A stretch of 64,000 nt of DNA from Cheilinus undulatus (lineage: Eukaryota; Chordata; Actinopteri; Labriformes; Labridae): the NCBI RefSeq assembly GCF_018320785.1, contig NC_054869.1, positions 15,200,698 through 15,264,697 of the forward strand. The letters are read 5' to 3'. Shown here piece after piece: positions 25,901-36,332 of this stretch. The notes under the pieces were generated by a model. That model did not search any database and was not told the origin of the DNA. It worked only from the letters and a program-made list of their open reading frames with translations. Numbering within the stretch: the first letter of the stretch is position 1; each line of letters starts with the position of its first letter. Made by a program: the position numbers and the translations under genes.

Positions 25901-28034
25901 TCTCCTGCACACTTCTCCCTCTTTAGTATGTAAACTTTGTTTGCACTCTGCATGCTGAGACAAAAACCAGCAGGCAGGGCCCAGTGAGTGCAGGAAGAGG
26001 ACAAAGTGTTCTAGACAGAAAAGAAGCAGGAAAGATCAGGAGATCTGACTTGCCAACAGTTTCAGACTGCATTCATAGCCCAGCGTGAGATAACTCCAAG
26101 GTCTGTTCGCATCAATCAATGTTTGGGAATGCACTGACAGCATGCAAAAAAACACTGGAGTTAGCCCTGGGGCGCCTGCACAAAACTTTGAAGAATGTTA
26201 ATTGAACCAGTGAAGGTGCTGAATCCTGCCTTTGGCTGCAAAAGTCAAAATGAAAGACACCCATATGATTTCCATCCATCAACATTTGTGACACCCCCTA
26301 CTTAACATTTTTTTGCGAACTAAATCCAAGTTATCCATGCCATTTTTACAGAAACATACAATACAAAAAAGCTCAAATTAAATATAAACATTTGAAAAGC
26401 TTTCTGTAAAGCAGGATAGATTTCAGTATATATGAGAATATATAAAACATTCCATGTTTTGGTTGGGCTACGTAAATCATCTTTAGTAAATTAGTAGGGG
26501 GATGCAATTCTGCCCTATCTGGCATCCATTGTGCCCTTTATATATAAAGCTACATTTATATTGTGCCATGACAAGGTAAGTTATAAAGCGAGTCACAGTA
26601 TTCGAATGCAGCTCTAGCGGAAAATACAGATTTCATGTTGCTCCTTCGAATGAAGCTGGTCCATCAAGCTTGCCGTTGCTGCCCAGGGCTGAATATTTTG
26701 TATTTACTTATCACCTGAAAATGGTGTTACATTTATTGTATTACAGCCAAAATATCTTCAACTATAGTGCAAATTAGAAGAAAAATGCTAACTCTCTTGT
26801 CCACAAATCTGCAAAAAACAAAACCCTAAAAAACCCTTCAAGTCTCATTTTAAACAGATGCAGCCTGAAAATGTCTGTTGCATTCATAGTTATGCCAATA
26901 TATTTGATTCAAAACAATCTAAACAGTAAACACCTGGAAAAAAAAACTCTCCATACAGTCTGCTCTGCTGCATCTGTCCTGACCTTTTTGATAAATCTAA
27001 TAGTTTCAACTGAAATTATAAGCCGAGAACATCTCTCATATCTCCCACAGGTTCATTTATTTCTGGCTCAAGATTTGCTCTCAGAGGATCCTGCTGTAAA
27101 GTGATGACAGCTTCACTAGTGATGATACAGCAGGAGAGAAACTGGATAACTGCAGCTACATTCTAACAGGAGGTGAGAAACAAATCATGAATATGGACAA
27201 TTTAGCTAAAGCAAGACTAATTTGATATTAATGCATTAATGCTATCATTGGCGATTCAATGCTGGAAGCAGCCTCCCCGGCTGCTGAGCCTGAAACCCTG
27301 TCACAGTTAACAGTAACTGACAAAGTATGTACCACTGTTTTCTCCTGTTACATAACCACAGAGAAATGGCTCTGTGTCTGAGATGTTAATCTGTATCAGC
27401 CAGTGAACACAACCAACGCTGGCTGGACATCGCAAGCACGAAACCTGCACCTGATCAAAGGCATCTCTGAGGACTGCATCAGCAAAATTCTACAATAATA
27501 TACAAATTACAGCTAAAAAACATTAAATTCAAGTGTTTTGTAAAGCCACCTCTTCACTAAAAGGGTGGGAGAAAACACAGTCAGAGCAAGAACATGCTGT
27601 CCTCGAATAATAGAGGCAGAAACTTTAACAAAGTACAGTTTGATTACTAACAGGATTTTTGGCAGGAGCTGAAGACACTAATTATTAATTTATTTGACTA
27701 CAAATTGCGCAAGGGCAGCAACTCATCTTCACAAACACTTGCATGTGGCGTGGTAAAGTTTTTTCCACTGCTGTCTCAGCTTTAGCTAAAATTTAGGTCT
27801 GAGTTATGAGTTTGAACCTCGTGTAAGTTGTATGCTACTGGATCAACAAAGTCCTTGGCTTACCTCAAAGATCTTTAACAAAGTTTTCATGTAAATACGC
27901 CGGATGCCAAAGGACACCCCAAAGATGGCAGGCACGATGATGAAGACCAGCAGCAGGGTGAACCACACAGTGAAGGAGATTCCCAGAAGGATACATAGCA
28001 AGTTATCAAAAGGATTGAAGAAGAGCTCCATCAT
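10982..28034 (-). CDS. gpat4: glycerol-3-phosphate acyltransferase 4 (GPAT4/AGPAT6), complete coding region
   Basis: Twelve coding exons join in frame to 458 codons; human GPAT4 has 456. In gene order: 27864-28034, 24951-25020, 24564-24864, 22356-22430, 22146-22235, 16810-16903, 16574-16689, 16303-16358, 16110-16195, 14302-14430, 13812-13891, 10982-11090. All have GT-AG borders. The enzyme makes lysophosphatidic acid from glycerol-3-phosphate and acyl-CoA in the ER membrane, the first step of triacylglycerol and phospholipid synthesis. Visible are a hydrophobic N-terminal segment (about residues 10-40), further membrane segments about 150-205, the acyltransferase block I NHTSPID (249-255, catalytic His and Asp), block [11 protein letters not shown] (292-300) and block III FPEG (322-325). 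The sequence [14 protein letters not shown] and the C-terminus resemble GPAT4 more than its close relative GPAT3. No damage is seen. Confidence 0.97.
11130..11640 (+). mobile_element. LINE 3'-end fragment (L2-like by memory)
   Basis: The stretch ends with CTGGTTCTGCTCGAGGTTTTT, a diverged middle, GTGAAGTGTCTCAAGGTTACACT and an ATAAAGATTGG tail, a pattern common at the 3' ends of fish non-LTR retrotransposons. No reverse transcriptase frame is left. It lies in the intron before the last gpat4 exon. Confidence 0.5.
11645..12010 (-). mobile_element. Tc1-like transposon fragment
   Basis: The reverse complement of 11660-11785 contains AGCACAGTGGCTTCTGTAAT and AAATGGAAGAAGTTTGGTTC, the linker between the helix-turn-helix parts of a common fish Tc1 transposase. 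The frame is broken, no terminal inverted repeats were found, and the outer parts are too diverged to align by eye. Confidence 0.6.
12010..13811. other. AT-rich gpat4 intron with poly-T tracts
   Basis: The stretch contains a T run at about 12480-12502 and a block (12800-13330) of repeated short motifs such as TTTGTAATTTTGTTT and AAATTTGTTT, looking like a decayed low-complexity region. I recognised no gene or named repeat. Confidence 0.4.
14084..14219. repeat. imperfect inverted repeat (fold-back) of about 50-60 bp arms
   Basis: The left arm from TTCACACACCAGAAGGCT to TTTAGCAACA and the right arm (ending GGTGTGTGGACC on the plus strand) are reverse complements with mismatches, separated by about 25 bp. 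It lies in a gpat4 intron 80 bp from the exon at 14302. It probably represents a dead non-autonomous element. Confidence 0.6.
14615..15833 (+). mobile_element. hAT transposon, internally decayed, with 8-bp target duplication
   Basis: The ends are AGGGATAGGCAAT on the left and ATCACCCAGCTCTAC on the right, roughly inverted to each other. They are flanked by ATCAAAGC (14607-14614) and ATCGAAGC (15834-15841), an 8-bp duplication with one mismatch, as expected for hAT. Near 14917 a frame starts [10 protein letters not shown] and continues [13 protein letters not shown], which resembles the start of a BED zinc finger of a hAT transposase; the rest of the transposase is not recognisable. The element sits in the gpat4 intron between coding exons 16110-16195 and 14302-14430. 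Confidence 0.65.
18365..18927 (-). mobile_element. non-autonomous Tc1-like transposon with 24-bp terminal inverted repeats
   Basis: The first and last 24 bases (18365-18388 and 18904-18927) are reverse complements with one mismatch; both begin TACACTAAGTAACTTTAAAAA on their outward reading. Terminal TA fits the TA target of Tc1/mariner. Inside, 18570-18690 resembles the end of a fish Tc1 transposase gene read on the minus strand (TGGTATGACCTCCATTTGC). At 563 bp it is a deletion derivative. Confidence 0.75.
19490..19545. repeat. (GT)n and (GGTGG)n microsatellite
   Basis: TGTG repeats pass into GGGTGGGGTGGG repeats. Purely low complexity; the short minus-strand frame across it (Pro/His-rich) is not a gene. 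Confidence 0.9.
19668..20076. mobile_element. hAT-type MITE
   Basis: The left end AGGGCTGAACAAT and the right end ATTGCCCAGCCCT are inverted repeats of about 13 bp, typical of widespread fish hAT MITEs. No coding sequence. A target duplication is not clear (CATAAATT against CATAAAAC is only a partial match). Confidence 0.6.
20120..20245. repeat. dispersed short repeat related to 59678-59845
   Basis: The segment with AGAGTCAGAAACAG, a purine-rich stretch, GAGACATGC and a closing CTATCTGCACCCC resembles 59730-59845 in the same order. It looks like a short interspersed element, though I could not find an RNA polymerase III promoter box with confidence. Confidence 0.4.
20920..21446. mobile_element. 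hAT transposon relic with 8-bp target duplication
   Basis: The left end CAGTGGTTCTTAACTGG and the right end CCAGTTGAGAAACATTG are inverted, and subterminal GGGACCCA-type sequence also pairs. The flanks TCTAAAAG (20912-20919) and TCTTAAAG (21447-21454) form an 8-bp duplication with one mismatch. No transposase is left in 527 bp. Confidence 0.75.
23395..23697 (+). mobile_element. Tc1/mariner 3'-end fragment
   Basis: The block begins within the transposase (GTCCAGAACTCAATCCAATGG, the catalytic-domain PELNP-type segment) and ends with GTGAATACTTTTTATAGGCACTG, a typical Tc1 terminal repeat. The left part of the element is absent. It lies in a gpat4 intron. Confidence 0.65.
25021..27863. other. 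gpat4 intron without recognised content
   Basis: An A run at 25176-25199 is the only clear simple repeat. The rest is AT-rich unique-looking sequence with short open frames only. Confidence 0.4.
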
Positions 28035-28501
28035 GAAGTCAGGAGGGCAACTAAATCTATTAAACAGCTATAATCTGATGGCAGAGGAGGTACAGTCCTC
28101 CACCTCCTGGCCCCAAGTGGCCCTTGTCTTTTGTCAGAAAAAGGTCTTCATCAAGATAACTATAATATGAAGCTTCTCCTCGCACTTAAAGAATCAATAA
28201 AATGACTAGTGTCCATCTTGGTTTTGCCCACTTGGGCAATATGAATGAATTTCATTATTGTCGCCTTGATGAGTGTCTGAATTCCGACTGAATCCTACTC
28301 CAGGAAGAGTAAGTTTATGTCTCCTGAGCAGCTGTGATGATATAATGGCAGATCCTTGCTGCAGATGTCCTTTTCTGTTTGAGCACAGCCTCCCGCCGGT
28401 GAAAGAGAAGTAAACAATGAAACAAAAACAGAGTGGGCACAGCAGGTGGTTCCCTTGTCTGATAGAAGATCCGGGGGTTTTCAGCTCCGTGTGACACAGA
28501 C
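28035..28501 (-). other. gpat4: 5' UTR part of gpat4 exon 2
   Basis: On the minus strand, TTTGCAG lies just before 28501 and forms a good acceptor. From there the sequence runs without interruption into the start codon at 28034. This gives a 5' UTR segment of about 470 bases with several upstream ATGs and short frames, which may reduce translation. Confidence 0.5.
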
Positions 28502-29099
28502 CTGCAAAGATGAACAAACAAGCGGTCAGTCTCAAGAACATGTCCTCTAAGACCTGGGTACATATCGTGTAATTTAATAATGCAAGACAGGAAACGCGTG
28601 TCGCTGTCGCCTCTATGTATTGTAAACACCAGTGGATGCCAGTCACAGGCTCGTCTGTAATAAGAATGGTCAGAATCTTGATAAAAGGTTGATTCGTTTC
28701 CTCGTATTGACTTTTTGGTGCACGGCAGGATGAGTTTGAATCGCTTCTGTTATCAGCTACTAAGCAGAGATAACGTGGGAGGCCCTTCGCCCTCATCCCT
28801 CTCTGATGATGCAGCAGGACGGCTAACGAGCAGCTCCATCCCGCATACAGCCAGGACTCTGAGCTAGCTAGCCTCATCATTACCGTAACAGTTAACGGAC
28901 AGCAGTTTGTAGGACAATGGACGGTTCCTTGGAGCATAATTAAGAGCAGGGTCAGAGATAGTAACGGGTCGTGAGAAACAAGACGCTTGTACACACACGG
29001 ACGGTTAAAAGTCTAAACTTAGCTTGTGGCCTCCAAGCTAACGGTTGTGCTAAATTTTGTCTCCTCGCGTGCTCCGCCTCGCTCAGCTAGCTCGCGCTC

Positions 29100-29450
29100 A
29101 GCCCTTGAGTGTGCTGTCCGGGTGTGCATGAAATGCTGAGACAACCTTTTTTCCTCACAAGCCCTAAACTAGAAACACGAGCCTTCTAAATACACGTTTC
29201 TCTCCTGTCAAACACATATTTAGTTCAAAAAGATCTCACCAACCTTCAGTCACGTTGAGTCCAGAGCCGGTACTGTAAGGTTTCACTGCTCTATCACTTG
29301 TGTCTTTGTCTTGCGGACTGTAGCCAAACTCCACCCGGCGGACAACATGGGCAGACAACGGGCCGCCCGTTGGCTGGCTACGTATCTAAAACGACCAGCC
29401 CCCATCGGCAGTACTACCGAAGGACGCAATCAGATCCACGTTGACACCTG
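29100..29450 (-). promoter_or_regulatory. gpat4: probable gpat4 promoter and non-coding first exon
   Basis: CpG density rises between about 28700 and 29450. On the minus strand a plausible donor (GTGAGA, near 29236-29241) follows a short GC-rich stretch at about 29242-29320, which would be a non-coding first exon. No TATA box is evident. The exact start is inferred. Confidence 0.4.
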
Positions 29451-30187
29451 GTGGCCAAACGGAAATGCTGCGCAGAAAATGTTTAAATGTGTAGCTTGAC
29501 CGCTGGAGGCGCTGTTGAGCATTGTATTAATGTGCGACTGTGTACAAAAAATTCTACATAAACTGCCTCTACTGAGAGTGATAAGTAAATATAAATCATA
29601 ACCCCCCGGGGACAAAGAAAGTTGTTGTATTTTTGTATCTTCAACAGTTACATAAATGCCAAGCACCACATAAGAGCCTGTCTAGGATCACGTATAGAAA
29701 GATGAGGGCAGTATTTTGAGGTCTACATGTGTTTTTCCTACCAATTAAAATAATAATATTAAAAAAAAAATTATATATACATGGCCTTTGGATGTATATT
29801 TTAAAAGACACAAAACAACAAATATCTAAATCATTATACATATTTAAAAAATCTTTCTTGATTATCTATGTAGAAATGCCCAGGAAAAGTCAAATGACTT
29901 CAATTTTTTTTTTTTTTTAACTTTTCAAAGTTATCTCGATTTCACATGATTTTAGATAGCCTCACTGGTGAGAGCCCCCTCTTTGTCAGGAAATTTACAA
30001 AAATCAATAACAAAATAGATTTAATTAAAAAAAATATAGGATTCTATCATGATTATCTGGTCTGATTCCATGTGGCAGCCATTTGTAAAATTATTTTGTT
30101 TGCTGTGAAAAAAAAAAAAATGCATTTTACATTTCTTCCCCGTGTCTAACACCAGTGACTCCAATGTATGGATACAAAAATGCAATG

Positions 30188-30830
30188 AATTCAGAAAGTA
30201 TTCAGAGCCCCATCATTTTTCTTATGTTGCAGCCTGGCGCTACAGTCGTTTACATTCATTTTGTCATTAATCTACACCCAGTACTCCATCATGACTAACT
30301 GAAAACAGAACTTTATAAATTTTTCCAAATTTGTTAAAAATTGAAACTGAAATATCACATTGACATATGTATTCAGACACTTTGCAAAACCACTTAGAAT
30401 TTAGCTCAGGTTCCTCCCATTTCTCTTGATCATGGCTATAATGTTTCTACACCTTGAATGGAGTCCACTTGTGGTAAACTAAATGAATTTGACATAATTT
30501 GAAAGGCACACACCTCTCTGCAAAATGCATGAAAGCCTGCTTGGTGTTTGCAAAATCTACTACAGGATGACTTCAAAAAAGGTGTAGAAACATTTCAGCA
30601 ATGATGAAGAGAAATTGGAGGAACCCTAGTTCAAATTCAAGTGTTGTTCAAGTGTGGGTCTGGATACTTATGTCAATGATATATTTCAGTTTTTTTATTT
30701 TAGTAAATTTGCAAAAAAATTCTACAATTCTGTTTTCACTTACTTGTGATCAGGTACTGAGTGCATTTTTTTTTACGGAGAAAATGAAAGATAATTGTCT
30801 TTTTTACATACAAAAATAAGGAAATAAAAT
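30188..30830 (+). mobile_element. internally deleted Tc1-like transposon
   Basis: The left end (ATTCAGAAAGTATTCAGAGCC and TTATGTTGCAGCCTGGCGCTAC) and the right region (CTGGATACTTATGTCAATG, AAATTTGCAAAAAAATTCTAC, CTGTTTTCACT) belong to the same family as 36326-37639, with most of the transposase lost. It lies downstream of polr3d. Confidence 0.7.
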
Positions 30831-30886
30831 TCAATCTGTTCCTACAAAGCCACAAGAAGTAAAACAGATTAGAATAACAAAAGATT

Positions 30887-31179
30887 TTTATTCACACATA
30901 TACATTCATCTACAGCTTTTTCAAGTAATTTCAAATATAGAGAAAAAAGAACAGAAATCTGGCACATCATCCACCCTTCAAACCTTAATAGGTCAGTTAC
31001 ACAGAAAAATAAATTCCTGTTTGTTTATAGTGTATTTTAATCCAGCCACTCTGAAAACAAAATCCCCAAAACAATGGCTTCAGATCTGCATTTCATGTAT
31101 GGCTCCAGAGGGAAAGTCCACAGCAATGGTAATTATCACAACCCACCACAAGTGCATCCACTTATCATCTCTACAAGCA
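30887..31179 (-). terminator. polr3d: polr3d 3' UTR with poly(A) signal
   Basis: An AATAAA on the minus strand (plus 30887-30892) lies 288 bases beyond the stop codon, giving a short 3' UTR. Confidence 0.55.
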
Positions 31180-33968
31180 TCAAGCACTGCTCTCCAGCAG
31201 AGCCTCAAAGTCCGGGGAGCAAACCATTTTGTGTTTGACATTCCCCAATACAGTCAAATCACCTGTTCTTCCTTCTGTGCCAATAGAGACCAACTCCTGT
31301 GAAAGTATAAATGAGGAGAAAAACATGTCAGAAATTATAAGAATTGTGATTCTATGGTAAGATACAGAGAAATATACTATTATCAAACCTGCAGGAAAGA
31401 GCATGATGTTCCTAGAGACACATCGAGTGTCACTTGTCCCAGGATGAGCTGTACACGGCCAGACTTGCGCACCAGCATTTTTCCTATGAGGCCCTCCCGT
31501 AGGTCTTTCAGACTGCAGCAGCTCTCTTCTGCTTCCTCCTCCTGGTGTAAATAAAAATGCCAGTTATAGACATTAACTCATCATAATAATAATTTATTAT
31601 TTACTATCATTAAAGGGATAGTTCTGATTTTATGAAAGTGAGGTTGCAAGAGGTTCTTGGCAATAGAATGTCTATTATGTATAGTAGATGACCAGGAATC
31701 CAGCTGCAATATGTACACAGAAGGGAAAAGGCAGATCATGACCCTTCGAGCATGAAAGCCAGACCACATACGACCAAACTTGGCCACCCAAAAAGAGGTG
31801 GGACTAGCAAACATACCTGAAGCCGTCAAACTAGCAGCATCAGGAAATTAGTCTGCTAGTCTGCTTTCATATTAGTAAATTCTGTGCCTTACAGTCAGGC
31901 AGGGCTTTTCTTCATGTCTTTTTTTTTTTTAACTCAAAGAACCCTGGTCTACAAATCAAACTCATCCCTTTAACATGTAGATCAACACTTTTTTCTACCT
32001 GAGTTTCTGTTTTCAAAAGCACAGACTGTCCATCCTCAGACTGCACCTCTGTTTTCACAGGCCTGTGCTCTTTGGTGGGGGGCTGACCGGGCAGCGAGTC
32101 CGGCAGCTGCATGAAGAACAGCTCCTCCCCTTTGCTCAGACTCCACCTGTGCAGTAGGTCAGGCAGGACTTCAGGCTCAGGGAGAGGTGGAGGTCTGAAC
32201 GCGGCCTCTGACTTCTTTATATCAACCTCCATTGGCTCCTTCTTCACTGAGGAGAGAAAGACAAATGTTGGAAACATCTGGGTATTTCCAAACCTTCTAT
32301 TTTTAACTACAATACTGACACTGGACAACAAAGTACAAGGACTAAAAATTACCTTCAACAGCAGCTTCCATGGGTTCACCATCCTCGTCCATCTTCTCTA
32401 TTTTAACAGCGGGCGTACTAAACTCCTCCTTGAATCCCCAGCCTGACACAGCGAGGGGGAGCTGGACGGGGCAGCTGCTCTGCTCGCTCCTCAGGAAGGG
32501 ATCGTCTATAAACTGGAGAAAGCCACAGGGACGGACAGTTTGACAATGGAAATTTAAACTATTAAAAGTATCTGTCAAAATCATTCATTTTTATTGATTT
32601 TTAGCCACTGCTATGATTAAAAGCAGTTACACTGCTGTTGCGAAGATCTATATCTGGCAAGCATACATACAACTTGTCTTAAACTCTGCTGTTTGAAGGA
32701 TGCATAGCAGTGTGGGTGCTCATATATTTTAAGTTATTCACATTTTATTACTGATATGAAAGTTTTCGAACTCCGAGGAACTGTTAATGCACTAAATTTA
32801 GCCAACAACTGGAAGATGTGGTTGCTCAGTAAAAATAAAACTGTTTATGTACTGTGTCAGTCTTTCAGAGTTCATGCATTGTTGTTATATTGCATGACTT
32901 TGTCTTTATATTTCACTGCTTGTCTGTGTGAACATGCTATGATTAAAAATTGTGATTGCTTATTAAGTTTGTACGCCATTAGCCGTTCTCTGCTACCAAT
33001 AATGACTTTACATGAAATAGCTCATTTTCTACAATTTTGGATTGCCAGGCAGGTAATAAAAAACCATTATGATTTAATTTGGACTGTTTTATAACAGGTT
33101 AAAAAAAGATCCTGATAGAAGTTCAATAAAAAATACTAACAACTAAAACAGCCTTACGTTGTCTCGTTCCAGACTTCGCAGAATCTCTTTGGTCTCCTCC
33201 TCAGTCTCTCTCTTCTCCTTTTTGATATTTATGATGGGTGAGGGTCCCATGCTTGGGGCTTCTCTCTCGTCATCATATCCACCTGTGAGGGATGCACAAG
33301 ACTCACTTTTACAAAAGAATAACATTCATATTTACATGTGTGACTAAAACAAAGAACAGCAGGGAGCAGTGCATAGGGAGTAGTTACCAGCTAAGGTCTT
33401 ACCTCTCTTCTTCATCATCATCTCTGCAGGCCCCTGTTCAAAAATAGAGTGGGACTGGATCATCTCTCCGCGACCTCGGCCCCTGCCTCTTTCTCTGGGG
33501 CCTCGACCTCGACCCTCATCTTTCCTCTCTCTCCTCTGACTGGTTTCAACCTTTGGGCTGAATGGCACACACAGTTATAGGTTGATATTCAGAAAAACAC
33601 ATTTCTGTGGTGTATTTACATTCTGGTAACATCGACTATGGACCTACTCTTCTTTGACTTTTCGGCCGATGATGTTGGGTGTGAACGTTTTCTAGAGCAG
33701 AAAAACAAAGCAAGTAAAGTAAGAAAACAGTTTCAAAAATTGGGCAAAATTAATTCCTGAGATTTAGGGGTGCATTGTAGCATTTCTTGGACTAGAATTA
33801 AATTACCTTCTTTACCCCTCCCAGGGTGAGGTCTCTGGACCTCATAGCGGGGAGGCGGCCAGGAGTCATGGCTCCACCTGGTCGCCGACCCATCAGCAGT
33901 CCCGCATTACTTCCTCCAGGGGTCGGCACACGTTGACCAGCAGGGTCACTTGAACCTGAATCTGCCAT
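31180..33968 (-). CDS. polr3d: RNA polymerase III subunit RPC4 (POLR3D), complete coding region
   Basis: Eight coding exons join in frame to 387 codons; the human protein has 398. In gene order: 33807-33968, 33648-33691, 33403-33557, 33158-33282, 32353-32512, 31999-32246, 31389-31541, 31180-31296. RPC4 pairs with RPC5 in the TFIIF-like subcomplex of nuclear RNA polymerase III, which acts in initiation and termination on tRNA, 5S and other small RNA genes. Recognisable blocks, from memory, are TPGRLP and RSRDLTLGGVKK (residues 35-54), TFTPNII, an arginine-glycine-rich stretch, IQSHSIFEQGPAEMM, IINIKKEKRETEEET, QLPDSLPGQPP, and the C-terminal RPC4 domain (RKSGRVQLILGQVTLDV, then ELVSIG and VKHKMVCSPDFEALL). 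The ATG at 33968 is chosen by its position after the acceptor and by homology. No damage is seen. Confidence 0.97.
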
Positions 33969-34269
33969 CCTAGACTGAGGACATATAAACAAATGATTTC
34001 AGACCATGTTCATACGTTACTGGTTAATAGCATTATAATGACACAGCCAAACAGACACAAAATAAACACTCAAAATCACCATGAAATACTTTTTTTAAAA
34101 CTTTCAACTGAGGTGGTTTTGGATTTCGGTGATACAAAGTCTTTTGCAGTCTTTGTACCAAACGTATGTTTTTCTTTAACAAAGTTGTGAACTCAAAGTT
34201 TCCAGTAACATTTGACTTACTGTTTAGAAATACTATAAGAGAGGGGGATTCATAACGTATCATCTGGTG

Positions 34270-35123
34270 CAGTGGTTCCCAACCCGGGTGGGGGGGCTGT
34301 CTGCGCTGACGTCAAAATAAGATGTGCATATATTTTTTAAAAATCCTTGGAAAAATAATGCATGGAAGTGTATAAGGGTCATCATAAAAGATAAAAAGAA
34401 TAAAATATCTTACACTTTTCAGGAAAAAAACACAACTTTTTAGATTATAAAGTTGTATATTTACAGGAAACCAAACTCAGAAAATTACTGACATTATAAA
34501 CTCAAAAATCTCAAGTTTTTCAGACATAATTTTAATTTCGATTGTAAAGTCAAAAGTTTACTAGAAACCAAGCTGAAAACACCGTGTGGATAACCTCAGT
34601 TTACATAAATGTCTCTTCTAATTTCAGATGATAGTAATAATCTATTCTGGGCTTGGACCACAAATATTTCCTTACTGATCAGGTAACGTGAGAGGTATCA
34701 CTTAACTATGTTCTCAACTACAGGACGAGGGAAAAAGCTTAATATGGTAGGATTTTCTTCCACGCTATCTGCTATTTTAAACTTTATTATTTAAAAATTC
34801 TACATTTTGGTTCACATAAATGTACAACTTTTAAAGTGAAAAAAATCAGAGTTTTTCTCTCATGAATCCATCACTTTATAAAATAGAAGTTTTCATTTTT
34901 TCAAATAAAAAGATGCTTTTTTTAGTGGCTTAATATACCACAATAATAAGAAATCATTTCTACAGATATTTTAGCAAGAACCTATTAAACAAGTAGGCCT
35001 ACCATGTTGGGATTTTGTCCATAAAAAATAGCAGTTTGAGTTTTCAGATTGGGTCCTCTGTGGTTTACTTTTTCTTAGATATGACTAAAGGGGACCCTGA
35101 GGAAAAATGGCTGGGAGCCACTG
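34270..35123. mobile_element. hAT transposon relic with 8-bp target duplication
   Basis: The left end CAGTGGTTCCCAAC and the right end CTGGGAGCCACTG are inverted. The flanks ATCTGGTG (34262-34269) and ATCTAGTG (35124-35131) are an 8-bp duplication with one mismatch. The 854-bp interior is AT-rich with no long frame. It lies in the presumed first intron of polr3d. Confidence 0.8.
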
Positions 35124-36044
35124 ATCTAGTGAAAACAGTAAACTTGACTCCATTTAAAGAAAACTTTGAATCAGCTATTTGAGTTTGACATTAGAAACTT
35201 TTGACATTATTATACTCTGTATAAATGAAGTTAATTTTTAAATATCATACATCTTTAACTCTGACAGCTTTAGGCTTATTTTAAAGCATACCAAGAACTA
35301 AAAAGTCCCTGTGCTGTGTTAAATTTCCTTCAGTGTTACATTCAACTAAAATCATCGTGAGCATTTGTTTATACTGTTCTCTAAGAGGCAGATTGCTGGA
35401 TTGCCAGTGATTGCTGTATGAACTAGTGCTCCTATGCTAACATCAAAATATTTTTTGGTTTTCTGTTGTTTTCTAAGTATACGAAATAAGAAATAAGTCT
35501 ACGTTTGTCTAAAAAGACAAAGGTATAGTAAATTTTAAACGAAGTTATTTGCGCAGTATTTTTAAAAATGCACATCTGAATGAAGCTCACTGTGCTTCAA
35601 ACATCAAATCAACAAAGCAGATAACAAGGAGATAAGCTTAAAAGTCTACCTCTTTTAAAAACAATTACTTCCTCGAAGTAAAAAACAATACCCTTCTTCA
35701 AGAACAGATAACTCACCTTATTTAATTTATTATTGTTTAATCTATCATTTATTTTTTTAAATTATTGTCATTATTATATTTTCTATTTTTGTATAGGCCT
35801 CTGTTGTTCCATGACAGCAAAGCTTTCGTGACATTAGCAACCGGCAAACATTTTAAAATAACAACCCAAAAGTATTAATTTATCCTTTATCCGTACGGTG
35901 GCTCCTGATATTTAATAAATTTGCATCTAAATCGTTCAGCAACACGTGGCTAAATCAAAACATGAGTACAAGTATATAACACATGAAAAACGTAAAACCC
36001 GTCCGCAATAATTTCAGAAATCCTGAGCTCCTACGGATACTCAC

Positions 36045-36200
36045 TTTAAAGATCCCTCGGATGCCCTGTTTAAAGATCAACCCCAAACCTGAACAAGAAA
36101 AGTCATTGCAAGTTGTTTAATGAGACTACCGTCTCTAATATTGCATGACGCAAGTCGCCATGACACTTTCCATGTACAGAACTTCTTCCTGAGGTTAATA
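36045..36200 (-). promoter_or_regulatory. polr3d: probable non-coding first exon and promoter of polr3d
   Basis: On the minus strand a donor GTGAGT (plus 36039-36044) follows a stretch ending GGGATCTTTAAA. The acceptor just before the start codon (TCCTCAG, exon from 33974) would join it. The intron between holds a hAT element (34270-35123). The start site is not determined. Confidence 0.4.
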
Positions 36201-36288
36201 GGCGGTTAGCTGACAACGACATGGGGAATTTCCGCCACCTACTGGTGTGGAGTAGGGATCAGAATATCTACGAATACCTCTTTTACTA

Positions 36289-36325
<37 letters not shown>
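36289..36325. repeat. (AAT)n microsatellite
   Basis: About twelve uninterrupted AAT units immediately left of a Tc1-like element. Confidence 0.95.

Positions 36326-36332
<7 letters not shown>

Noticed and set aside
28206-28994. 262-codon minus-strand open frame, the second longest in the window
   Set aside because: It spans the gpat4 5' UTR, an acceptor near 28501 and CpG-rich upstream sequence; the peptide has no family resemblance and the frame is explained by chance in a GC-richer region.
32111-32446. 111-codon plus-strand frame in polr3d
   Set aside because: Antisense shadow covering polr3d coding exons 5 and 6 and the intron between them.
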